Assembly (NCBI GenBank): GCA_050012355.1
Contig: JBEKHI010000319.1
Coordinates: forward strand, 1 to 9,982
From: JBEKHI01 sp050012355
Lineage (GTDB): Bacteria; Actinomycetota; Actinomycetes; Streptosporangiales; Streptosporangiaceae
Length of the DNA stretch: 9,982 bases
Direction of reading: 5' to 3'
In this document: piece by piece, positions 1-6,595 of the stretch
How positions within the stretch are numbered: position 1 is the stretch's first letter
Layout of the letters: each line of letters begins with the position of its first letter
Notes under the pieces: generated by a model
What the model was told of the DNA's origin: nothing
The model's database searches: none
Seen by the model: only the letters and a program-made list of their open reading frames with translations
Position numbers and translations under genes: made by a program

Positions 1-232
1 CGACATGCCGCTGCAGCATCACGACCAGCGGGTTCAGCAGCAGCGCGATGAAGCCGGCGACCACGATCAGCAGCATGACATCGCGCAGCCGGTAGACCAG
101 CTTGCCCGCGAGGAAAGCCACCCCGACGACCACGACCGCCACGACGATGGTGCGCAGCGGCACCTTGCGCCGGTCGGCGGCCGCCCACAGCCGCGACATG
201 CGGGAGCCGACCGAGGACTGATCCTCACTCAC
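1..232 (-). CDS. AI-2E/PerM family transporter, N-terminal part (runs off the window)
   Basis: Only the first 77 residues are in the window. A GTG at 232 opens a polar, Arg-rich leader of about 26 residues, followed by one hydrophobic segment (about residues 28-42, Val/Ala-rich), a short charged loop (KLVYRLRD) and a second hydrophobic segment (about 52-70). This leader, hydrophobic stretch, 'YRLRDVMLLIV' loop and 'NPLV' turn is how actinobacterial AI-2E/PerM (DUF20) membrane proteins begin; these are about 350-400 residue multi-pass permeases, some exporting the AI-2 signal, many of unknown substrate. An ATG slightly upstream is in another frame and closes at once, so GTG 232 is the best start; its ribosome site is weak. 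It diverges from the next gene across 55 bases. The family call is from memory of the pattern; the substrate is unknown. Confidence 0.7.
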   Translation of the reverse strand, partial: MSEDQSSVGSRMSRLWAAADRRKVPLRTIVVAVVVVGVAFLAGKLVYRLRDVMLLIVVAGFIALLLNPLVVMLQRHV

Positions 233-287
233 CCGCCCAGCATGCCATGGTCAGAGCAGGGCCTGAGCCATTGGACAATAGTGAATT

Positions 288-1517
288 GTGCGTTTCGTCT
301 TCACACCACCCGCCGAGAGCGCTACCGGGCTGCTGACCCTCCCGTGGCAGGAGCCACTCGAGACGTGGCACGATGACCGGCTGGTGGAGATACGGCAGCG
401 CGGCATATCCCGGCACGTCGTCCGGTTCGTGACCGACGAGGACGGCGGCCTGTTCGCGCTCAAGGAACTACCGGAGCGGCTGGCCCGGCGCGAGTACAAG
501 ATGCTGCGCAAGCTGGCGGAGCTGAACGTGCCCGCCGTCGAGGTGGTCGGGATCTGCGTCGACCGGGGCGTGGACGTGGACGCGGTGCTGGTCACTCGTT
601 ACCTGGCGTATTCGACCACGTACCGCGCCGTATTCTCCAGCCCGCGCGGGCTGCAGCCAACCGACGGACTGCTCGACGCCCTGGTGGAACTGCTCGCCCG
701 GCTGCACCTGTCCGGGTTCTTCTGGGGCGACTGCTCGCTGTCCAACACGCTGTACCGCTACGACGCCGGGACGCTTGAGGCCTACCTGGTGGACGCGGAG
801 ACCAGCGAGCAGCATCCGACGCTGTCGGATGGACAGCGGGACTGGGACGTGGAGCTGGCCACCGAACGCGTGTTTGGCGAGCTGCTCGACCTGGAGGCCG
901 GCGGCGTACTGCCGTCCACGGTCGACCCGCTCGCCGTCGCGGAGGAACTGCGGCGGCGCTACGACTCGCTGTGGAGCGAGCTGACCAGGGAAGAGATCCT
1001 GCGGCCCGACGAACAGCGCTACCGGATCGCCGACCGGCTCAGGCGGCTCAACGCGCTCGGTTTCGACGCCGACGAGGTCGAGCTGGTCAGCACGCCAGAG
1101 GGCAATAGGCTGCGGGTCCGCACCCGGGTCGCCGAGTCGAGCAGGCACAGCCGTGAGCTGTTCCTGCGCACCGGCGTCGAGGCCGGGGACAATCAGGCCA
1201 GGCGGCTGCTCAACGACATCGCGAGCTTCCGCGCCTACCTTGAGCAGCGGTCCGGGCGGCAGGTCTCGGAGATGGTGGCGTCCAGCCGCTGGCTGGAAGA
1301 GGTATACGACCCGGTGATCGCCTCGATACCGGATGAGCTGCGCGGACGGCTCTCCCCGGCGGAGATCTTCGTCGAGATCCTGGAGCACCGGTGGTACATG
1401 TCCGAGGCGGCGGGTAAGGACGTCGGCACCACGGCGGCCGCCAGGTCCTACTTCGAGAAGGTGCTCCCCAGTGTGCCCTCGTCGGGGATCACCGGGGTCT
1501 TCCCGGTCACGGAGTGA
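288..1517 (+). CDS. DUF4032 domain protein with a kinase-like N-terminal domain
   Basis: A 409-residue soluble protein, the usual size for actinobacterial DUF4032 proteins. The first ~175 residues have the layout of a small atypical kinase (lipopolysaccharide-kinase-like fold): a Lys at 59 in FALKELP (nucleotide-anchoring Lys), a Glu at 69 in RREY, the catalytic-loop equivalent GDCSLSN with Asp148 and Asn153, and a metal-binding Asp169 in LVDAET. The remainder, Arg/Glu/Leu-rich and helical, is the DUF4032 part. No membrane segment or signal peptide is seen. Start GTG 288 has no clear ribosome site; an AATAGT element at 277-282 lies at the right distance for a leaderless transcript beginning at the GTG, but no good -35 accompanies it. 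The stop overlaps the 3' end of the convergent glgC by 11 bases. Substrate and cellular role are unknown; kinase activity is inferred only from the motifs. Confidence 0.85.
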   Translation: MRFVFTPPAESATGLLTLPWQEPLETWHDDRLVEIRQRGISRHVVRFVTDEDGGLFALKELPERLARREYKMLRKLAELNVPAVEVVGICVDRGVDVDAVLVTRYLAYSTTYRAVFSSPRGLQPTDGLLDALVELLARLHLSGFFWGDCSLSNTLYRYDAGTLEAYLVDAETSEQHPTLSDGQRDWDVELATERVFGELLDLEAGGVLPSTVDPLAVAEELRRRYDSLWSELTREEILRPDEQRYRIADRLRRLNALGFDADEVELVSTPEGNRLRVRTRVAESSRHSRELFLRTGVEAGDNQARRLLNDIASFRAYLEQRSGRQVSEMVASSRWLEEVYDPVIASIPDELRGRLSPAEIFVEILEHRWYMSEAAGKDVGTTAAARSYFEKVLPSVPSSGITGVFPVTE

Positions 1518-2745
1518 CTAGCTGGCCCTTGCCGACCACGGTGATGCCCCCCTTGGACACGGTGAAGCCGCGTTCCAGGTCGTGGTCCTTGTCGACCCCG
1601 ACGACGACGCCCTCGGGCACCGAGACGTTCTTATCCAGGATGGCGTCCCTGACGATCGCGTGCCTGCCGATCGTGGTGCCGTGCAGCAGCACGGCTCGCT
1701 CGACGCTGGCCCAGGAGTTCACCCGCACACCCGGGGAGAGCACGGATTCGCTCACCAGGCCGCCGGAGATCACCACGCCGTCACTGACCAGGCTGTTCAG
1801 CGCCCGGCCGACCCGGTCGCCGTCGTTGTGCACGAACTTCGCCGGCGGAGCGGGCGGCACGTAGGTGAGCAGCGGCCATTCCTCGTTGTACAACGAGAAC
1901 ACCGGCTGGACGGCGCACAGGTCCATGTGCGCGTCGAAGTAGGCGTCGACCGATCCGACGTCCCGCCAGTATCCCGCGTCGCTGTCGGACGCGCCGGGGA
2001 CCTTGTTGGTCAGGAAGTCATAGGCCTGCGCGGCGCCGTCCCGCACTAGCAGCGGGATGATGTTCCCGCCGATGTCGTGCCTGCTCTCGGAATCGGCGGC
2101 GTCCCGGCGCAGCGCGTCCACCAGCACGTCCGTGGAGAACACGTAGATCCCCATCGAGGCGAACGAGGTGTCCGGCTGTCCCGGCAGCGTCGGCGGTTCC
2201 TTGGGCTTTTCCAGGAACGAGGTGATCGTCCGGCCGTCCGGCGCGACCCCGACGATGCCGAAATCCTTGGCGTCCAGCCGGGACACCGGCAGCGCCGCGA
2301 CCGTCACCCCGGCGCCGTGCACGACGTGCTGGGTGATCATCTGCTGCGGGTCCATCCGGTACACGTGGTCGGCGCCGACCACCACCACCAGATCCGGCCG
2401 CTCGTCGTTGATCAGGTTCATCGACTGGAAGATGGCGTCCGCCGAGCCGGTGTACCAGTGCGGGCCGAGCCGCTGCTGGGCCGGGACCGAGGTCACGTAG
2501 TTGCCGAGCAGTGAGCTCATCCGCCAGGTGGTGGCGATGTGCCGGTCCAGGCTGTGACTCTTGTACTGGGTAAGCACGCAGATCTTGCGTACGTCGCCGT
2601 TGGCCAGATTGGACAACGCGAAATCGATCAGCCGGTATAGCCCGCCGAACGGCACGGCCGGTTTCGCCCGGTCATCCGTCAGCGGTGCCAGCCTGGTGCC
2701 AGCGCCGCCCGCCAGCACGATTCCGAGCACCGAGTTATCCGACAA
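1507..2745 (-). CDS. glgC: Glucose-1-phosphate adenylyltransferase (ADP-glucose pyrophosphorylase)
   Basis: GlgC makes ADP-glucose from glucose-1-phosphate and ATP, the committed step of bacterial glycogen synthesis, and in actinomycetes also feeds maltosyl/alpha-glucan routes. The protein shows the nucleotide-binding start VLAGGAGTRL (residues ~10-19), the KPAVPFGG signature, the sugar-site motif HWYTGSADAIFQS, the metal-site GADHVYRMDP, FLEKPKEPP, and a C-terminal left-handed beta-helix of hexapeptide type (VISGG...VLSPGVRVNSWASVERAVL). Start TTG 2745 gives 412 residues, matching the family (about 400-430), and has GGAG eight bases upstream. The frame stays open a further 411 bases upstream, but that Arg/Pro-rich extension has no homology and lies opposite the surface-protein gene, so it is a high-GC artefact. 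It lies 70 bases downstream of the surface-protein gene on the same strand; co-transcription is possible. All key motifs are present. Confidence 0.96.
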   Translation of the reverse strand: MSDNSVLGIVLAGGAGTRLAPLTDDRAKPAVPFGGLYRLIDFALSNLANGDVRKICVLTQYKSHSLDRHIATTWRMSSLLGNYVTSVPAQQRLGPHWYTGSADAIFQSMNLINDERPDLVVVVGADHVYRMDPQQMITQHVVHGAGVTVAALPVSRLDAKDFGIVGVAPDGRTITSFLEKPKEPPTLPGQPDTSFASMGIYVFSTDVLVDALRRDAADSESRHDIGGNIIPLLVRDGAAQAYDFLTNKVPGASDSDAGYWRDVGSVDAYFDAHMDLCAVQPVFSLYNEEWPLLTYVPPAPPAKFVHNDGDRVGRALNSLVSDGVVISGGLVSESVLSPGVRVNSWASVERAVLLHGTTIGRHAIVRDAILDKNVSVPEGVVVGVDKDHDLERGFTVSKGGITVVGKGQLVTP

Positions 2746-2815
2746 TGTGATCGCTCCAACCTTTTCCCGCCTGCGACATTGTGTCACAGCGCGGACGGCC
2801 GGCGACGGCGGCCCG

Positions 2816-3223
2816 CTAGTGGTCGCGGGACAGCCTGCGGCGCAAGACGAACGCGCCCGCCCCCGCCACGATCGCGAGGATGCCGACGGCGAGCAAGCCG
2901 GTGTCCTGCAGGCCCGCGGTGCCCCCGCCGCCAGTAACCGGAGCCGCCGTCGGGTAGTACGAACTGGGCGACGGGGACGGCGTAGGGCTGGCCGACGCGG
3001 ACGCGGAGGCGCTCGCGGTGGCCGTCGCGGTGGCCTTCCGGCTGGCCGACGCGGACGCGGACGCGCTGTCAGGAGCGCTCGCGGTGCCGGAGAACAGGCC
3101 CGTCGACGAGGGCGACACGGATGCTCCGCTCGCGGTCGGCGTTTTCGATCCCCCACTCGTACAGGCAGTGATCCCGAAGGACAAAACGATCAACACCACG
3201 ACACTTGCCGTACGTATGTCCAC
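2816..3223 (-). CDS. Small sortase-anchored surface lipoprotein-like protein (LQDTG signal)
   Basis: A 135-residue exported protein of unusual build. Residues 1-20 are a short charged start (VDIRTAS) and hydrophobic core ending in a lipobox-like ITAC with Cys21. Residues ~22-95 are an Ala/Ser/Thr/Pro stalk with many SA repeats, as in wall-spanning linkers, then a Tyr-Tyr and a Gly-rich turn. Residues 105-109 read LQDTG, followed by an 18-residue hydrophobic helix and RRRLSRDH, a textbook sortase sorting signal (pentapeptide, membrane helix, positive tail). There is no folded domain, so it may be a spacer or coat protein. GTG 3223 is chosen because GGAAAG sits nine bases upstream and the signal peptide begins there; a longer frame adds 21 residues with no sense. 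The sortase gene is the divergent neighbour and is the obvious processing enzyme. Having both a lipobox and a sorting signal is odd; the Cys may be fortuitous. Confidence 0.8.
   Translation of the reverse strand: MDIRTASVVVLIVLSFGITACTSGGSKTPTASGASVSPSSTGLFSGTASAPDSASASASASRKATATATASASASASASPTPSPSPSSYYPTAAPVTGGGGTAGLQDTGLLAVGILAIVAGAGAFVLRRRLSRDH
2987..3061. repeat. 21-bp direct repeat inside the Ala/Ser stalk of the surface protein
   Basis: The 21-base unit at 2987-3007 recurs exactly at 3041-3061. It encodes part of the alternating Ser-Ala stretch of the surface protein. Shorter GACGCG units are nested within it. Such codon-repeat tracts change length easily by slippage, so stalk length may vary between strains. 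It is a coding low-complexity repeat and not a mobile element. Confidence 0.7.
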
Positions 3224-3304
3224 GCAATGTCTCTTTCCGGACCCGCTCGCTGGAAACCTGGATAATAGGCTACGCGAGCAGAACACGCGCGGAAAGGCGC
3301 ATGA

Positions 3305-4018
3305 GTGAGACAGTCTGAATGGCGGCGGGTCGCTGGATTCCGTGTTGTCTTGTCCTGGCCGTCAGAGGGTTACTCGGAGCCGCCGCGCCGTCCGGGTCGC
3401 GGATGGGCGAGCCGACTGGCCGGCCTGGCCGGGACCGGGCTAATCGTATTCGGTCTCGTCGCCATCCTGGTGGTATTCGTCTCGCAGAAACACGCGCCGA
3501 AACCGTCGGCCTCCGCGGCCGGAACGACCGGGGTGGGCCGGACGATCGCGCTGCGCCGTTCTGTCCCAATGTCTGTGTCTATTCCAGCGATCAGCCTGCA
3601 GTCATCCTTGCTGCGGCTCGGCAACAATCCGAGCGGGGGAATGCAGGTTCCCGACCTGCAGACAAGCTCCCAGTTCGCCGCCTGGTATAAGTACTCGGTG
3701 ACGCCCGGGCAACTGGGAGCGTCGGTCATCTTGGGGCACGTGGACAGTTACGGCGGCCCCGCCGTGTTCTTCCGGCTCGGGGCCATCCGCCCAGGCGACA
3801 CGATCGACGTGACGCTGGCCGACGGGGTGACGGCGGTGTTCCGGGTGACCGGCGTGCGGACGTACCCGAAGTCCTCCTACCCGTCGAGCCTGATCTACTC
3901 GGCCCACGGGTACTCGGGCCTGCGGCTGATCACCTGCGGCGGAGACTTCGACTACTCCACCGGCCACTACCTCAGCTCGGTCGTGGTGTTCGCCGTGCTC
4001 CAGTCCTGGCACCACTGA
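3305..4018 (+). CDS. Class E/F-type sortase (transpeptidase)
   Basis: Sortases cut a surface protein at its sorting signal and join it to the cell wall from the outer face of the membrane. This 237-residue protein has a basic cytoplasmic tail (1-37), one membrane helix (about 38-60), a Pro/Ser linker, and a sortase barrel: SIPAISLQSSL entry strand, VILGHVDS with catalytic His145, GDTIDVTLADG, and the active-site RLITCGG with Cys211. The closing strand HYLSSVVVFA is where many sortases carry the catalytic Arg; Ser occupies the SrtA-equivalent position (Cys+13). GTG 3305 is used: GGAAAGG lies seven bases upstream. An ATG at 3301 with the same ribosome site gives only five codons. The substrate is probably the LQDTG protein encoded divergently 81 bases away. 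Housekeeping pilus genes are absent, so this is a one-sortase/one-substrate pair. Confidence 0.9.
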   Translation: MRQSEWRRVAGFRVVLSWPSEGYSEPPRRPGRGWASRLAGLAGTGLIVFGLVAILVVFVSQKHAPKPSASAAGTTGVGRTIALRRSVPMSVSIPAISLQSSLLRLGNNPSGGMQVPDLQTSSQFAAWYKYSVTPGQLGASVILGHVDSYGGPAVFFRLGAIRPGDTIDVTLADGVTAVFRVTGVRTYPKSSYPSSLIYSAHGYSGLRLITCGGDFDYSTGHYLSSVVVFAVLQSWHH

Positions 4019-4039
4019 GGTTCAGCGGTGCCAGGACTG
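4001..4039. terminator. Strong hairpin between convergent genes (bidirectional terminator)
   Basis: Arms 4001-4013 and 4027-4039 are perfect 13-base complements. Inside, after one A/C mismatch, CTGA and TCAG (4015-4018, 4022-4025) pair around a three-base loop. The hairpin contains the sortase stop codon and lies 14 bases past the end of the minus-strand dehydratase/FAH gene, so it can end both transcripts. There is no T-tract on either side, as is common in actinomycetes. Confidence 0.75.
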
Positions 4040-4052
4040 CCGGGGACGCTGG

Positions 4053-5831
4053 CTACTCAGCTACGCAGGTGTTCACGCACTCGCCGAGGCCCTCGATGTA
4101 GGTGCGCAGCACGTTGCCCGGCTTGAGGTAGACCGGGGGCGTGCGGGCGTCGCCGACCCCGCCGGGCGTGCCGGTCAGGATCAGGTCGCCGGGCCGGAGC
4201 GTGACGATCTGGCTGGCGTAGGCCAGGATCTGCGCCGGGCTGAACAGCAGGTCAGACGTGCGGGACTGCTGCACGACGTCATCATCGACCGTGCAGAGGA
4301 CCTCTAGGTCGTCGGGGTCCGCCTCGTCAGGCGTTACCAGGTAGGGCCCGACGGGGGTGGTCCGCTCGAAGTTCTTGCCGGCCCACCATTGCAGGGTCCG
4401 GCGCTGCCAGTCCCGCATCGAGATGTCGTTGGTAACCGTGTAGCCGGCGATTGCCGCCTGTGCCTCGTCGGCGCTCGCGCGGTGGATCGGCTGGCCGACG
4501 ACCACGCCGAGCTCGACCTCCCAGTCCACCCGGTCGCTGATCGAGGGGATCACCAGGTCGTCGCCCGGGCCGAGCAGCGCGTCCGGGTACTTGGTGAAGA
4601 TCGTCGGGTACTCGGGGGTCTCACGGCCGGTCTCCGCGATATGCATCCGGTAGTTCAGGCCAACGCAGATGATCTTCCCCGGGCGGGGCACCACCGGCGC
4701 GAAGTCTGCTTCCGGCACCGGGACGGGCGAGGCGCCCGCCCGGTCATGCGCGGACGCAAATTGCCCGGTTTCGAACAGTTCGCTCACGGACTGCGCCGCG
4801 AGCGGGATCAGGGTCTGGTCCTCCAGCCGGGCCGCCGTCGTCCCGTCTGAGGTGCGGATGGTAGCGAGTCGCATGATTCGGACTCTATCTGGTGAGGTCG
4901 GCCAGGATAAGCCGAGGATGGCGGCGAGCGTCGGTGCCGCGATGTTCCGGCCGGAGACGACCACGACCACCTGACCGGCGGCCTGGACCTTCCCCGCCAG
5001 CACGGCGGCGGTCGCGGCGGCGCCCGCTCCCTCGGCGACGATGCCGTGTGCGGTCGCGAGGTAGCGGATCGCCGAGGCGATCTCGTCCTCGGTCACGGTG
5101 ACCAGCGCGGCGACGTGGTCCCCGATCAGGTCCACGGTGACCGAGCCCGGCTCCAGGTTCCCCGCCAGGCCGTCCGCGAGGGTGGTGCTGACCTCGACCG
5201 GCACCAAGCGGCCGGCCTGGACCGCGGCGGAGACCGCCGTTGACGCGGCGGCCTCGACACCGACGATCCGCGTCCCCGGGCGACCTGACGCCCACAAGCC
5301 GAGGCCCGCGGCCAGTCCGCCGCCGCCGACGGCGCACACGACGGTCAGCTCCCCGTCGGCCTGCGCATCCAGCTCGTGGCCGATCGTGCCCTGCCCGGCG
5401 ATGACCAGCGGATCGTTGTACGGCGACAGGTAATAACCGCCGAGCCCGATCGCGTGCGCCTCCGCCTCCTCGTAGGAACGACCGGTCCGCACCAGCGTGA
5501 CCGGGTACTTCCGCAGCGCCTCGGTCTTGGCCGGCGACGCGGTCTCCGGCACCACCACGGTGGCTTCCCGGCCCAGCCGGGCCGCCGCGTAGGCGACGCC
5601 GAGCCCGTGGTTGCCTGCCGACGCGGTGACCACCGGCCGACCGGGGTCGAGCGAGGTGAGCGCGTTCAGCGCGCCGCGCACCTTGAATGACCCGGTCGGC
5701 TGCAACGATTCCAGCTTCAGCGTCAGGCCCGGCCCCGCCGTCACGTCGAGCGGTGTCGGCGCCAGCATAGGTGCGATCACCGCCCAGGCGGCGTCGACGT
5801 CGGCAGCCCGTGGCCGGGAAACGGCCCTCAT
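4053..5831 (-). CDS. Serine/threonine dehydratase fused to fumarylacetoacetate hydrolase-family domain
   Basis: One uninterrupted frame of 592 residues holds two enzymes. Residues 1-~310 are a fold-type II PLP enzyme of the serine/threonine dehydratase family: SFKVRGA with the PLP Lys50, SAGNHG at 71-76, the phosphate-binding GGGGL at 169-173 and SGRN near the end; there is no regulatory ACT domain, as in catabolic dehydratases that give 2-oxobutanoate or pyruvate plus ammonia. Residues 320-592 are a full-length FAH-family hydrolase/isomerase: VGLNY with His, metal ligands Glu437 and Glu439 in DWEVELG, Asp468 in TNDIS and Lys485 in WWAGKNF. Met320 (ATG at 4874) begins MRLATIR, a typical free-standing FAH start, so this looks like two genes joined by loss of a stop; a TAG at 4885-4887 is present in another frame. 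ATG 5831 overlaps the acetyltransferase stop as ATGA, implying translational coupling. Confidence 0.85.
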   Translation of the reverse strand: MRAVSRPRAADVDAAWAVIAPMLAPTPLDVTAGPGLTLKLESLQPTGSFKVRGALNALTSLDPGRPVVTASAGNHGLGVAYAAARLGREATVVVPETASPAKTEALRKYPVTLVRTGRSYEEAEAHAIGLGGYYLSPYNDPLVIAGQGTIGHELDAQADGELTVVCAVGGGGLAAGLGLWASGRPGTRIVGVEAAASTAVSAAVQAGRLVPVEVSTTLADGLAGNLEPGSVTVDLIGDHVAALVTVTEDEIASAIRYLATAHGIVAEGAGAAATAAVLAGKVQAAGQVVVVVSGRNIAAPTLAAILGLSWPTSPDRVRIMRLATIRTSDGTTAARLEDQTLIPLAAQSVSELFETGQFASAHDRAGASPVPVPEADFAPVVPRPGKIICVGLNYRMHIAETGRETPEYPTIFTKYPDALLGPGDDLVIPSISDRVDWEVELGVVVGQPIHRASADEAQAAIAGYTVTNDISMRDWQRRTLQWWAGKNFERTTPVGPYLVTPDEADPDDLEVLCTVDDDVVQQSRTSDLLFSPAQILAYASQIVTLRPGDLILTGTPGGVGDARTPPVYLKPGNVLRTYIEGLGECVNTCVAE

Positions 5832-6517
5832 CCCGCCACCGGCGTGCGCAGCAGGGTGAAACTGGTGCTGCCGCGGTGGCGGAAACCTAGCTTCTCGTAC
5901 AGGGCGACCGCGGGATTGGCAGCCACCGCGTGCAGGAACGGGTTCTCACCGCGGGCGCGGATCTGCTCGGCGAGTGTCAGCATCAGCTGCCTGGCGAACC
6001 CGTGGCCACGCCAGGACGGGTCGGTGCAGACCGCGCTGATCTCGGTCCATCCCGGCGGGTGCAGCCGCTCCCCCGCCATCGCGACCAGCTGCCGGTCGAC
6101 GCGGATGCCCAGGTAGGCACCGAGCTCGATGGTACGTGGCAGGAATGGTCCCGGTTTGGTACGCGCGACCAGGTCAAGCATCTCGGGAACATCGTCGTCT
6201 CCGAGCCGCACCGGGCGGACCTCGCCGGCGAGCGGAGGCGGCAGCGGCCCCTCGGCCACCATTTGCACGCCGGGCCCGATCAGCTGATGTTCCCAGCCAG
6301 CGGGCGGGGCCGCCGGCATGCCCATCACCCCGAGTCCGGCGGCGGGCCCGGCCAGCTCCGCCAGGTCACGCCAGTCCCCGGTCGATGGTTCGCTCTCAAA
6401 GGCCGCGAACGGCGATATATCAGCGCGATACCGGGCGACGCGGCCGCGCCGCTCGGCGAACTGCGCGTGCGGCCCGGTGAGCGATTCCCAGACAGGGTTA
6501 TCAAGCACGTGAAACAC
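5828..6517 (-). CDS. GNAT family N-acetyltransferase
   Basis: The C-terminal ~110 residues are a GNAT domain that would move an acetyl group from acetyl-CoA to an amine: EVRPVRLGDDDVPEML start, the acetyl-CoA loop WRGHGFA (about residues 169-175), HAVAANPAVALYEKLGFRHRG at the end. The N-terminal ~90 residues (LDNPVW, LTGPHAQFAE, ISPFAAF) are a second, degenerate half seen in many actinobacterial FR47-like acetyltransferases; substrate unknown. The start is uncertain. GTG 6517 is preferred because a TAGCAT element at 6525-6530 sits seven bases upstream, fitting a leaderless transcript, and because the longer option (GTG 6580) would run through the inverted repeat 6541-6588; GTG 6538 and 6508 are alternatives. 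It is the first gene of the pair with the dehydratase/FAH gene. Confidence 0.85.
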   Translation of the reverse strand: MFHVLDNPVWESLTGPHAQFAERRGRVARYRADISPFAAFESEPSTGDWRDLAELAGPAAGLGVMGMPAAPPAGWEHQLIGPGVQMVAEGPLPPPLAGEVRPVRLGDDDVPEMLDLVARTKPGPFLPRTIELGAYLGIRVDRQLVAMAGERLHPPGWTEISAVCTDPSWRGHGFARQLMLTLAEQIRARGENPFLHAVAANPAVALYEKLGFRHRGSTSFTLLRTPVAG

Positions 6518-6540
6518 ACGCTCGATGCTATCGACCACGG

Positions 6541-6588
6541 GAACGTCCGTAGAATCTGGTGCTCCGGCAGCAGATTCCACGGACGTTC
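6541..6588 (-). terminator. 18-bp inverted repeat behind the permease remnant
   Basis: Arms 6541-6558 and 6571-6588 match at 17 of 18 positions (the exception can be a G-U pair in one strand's RNA) around a 12-base spacer. It starts eight bases past the permease stop on the minus strand and lies just before the preferred acetyltransferase start. It can be the permease terminator, or an operator for the acetyltransferase operon. There is no T-tract. Confidence 0.55.
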
Positions 6589-6595
6589 GCCGGGC

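Noticed and set aside
468..1388. 306-residue minus-strand open frame opposite the DUF4032 gene
   Set aside because: Gln/Arg/Pro-rich with no motif; a mirror frame of a high-GC gene with clear kinase-like motifs on the plus strand.
2780..2788. TGTGTCACA palindrome upstream of glgC as a CRP-type site
   Set aside because: The half-sites are adjacent and do not have the six-base spacing of a CRP site; nine bases are too few to claim.
2746..3156. Upstream extension of the glgC frame (would give 549 residues)
   Set aside because: Arg/Pro-rich, lies across the surface-protein gene on the same strand in another frame, and the good ribosome site plus family length favour TTG 2745.
2561..3265. 234-residue plus-strand open frame
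   Set aside because: Antisense to glgC and the surface-protein gene; low-complexity Arg/Gly product with no family features.
3301..3318. ATG at 3301 as sortase start or leader peptide
   Set aside because: It closes after five codons; the sortase frame starts at GTG 3305 using the same ribosome site. A leader role is possible but unsupported.
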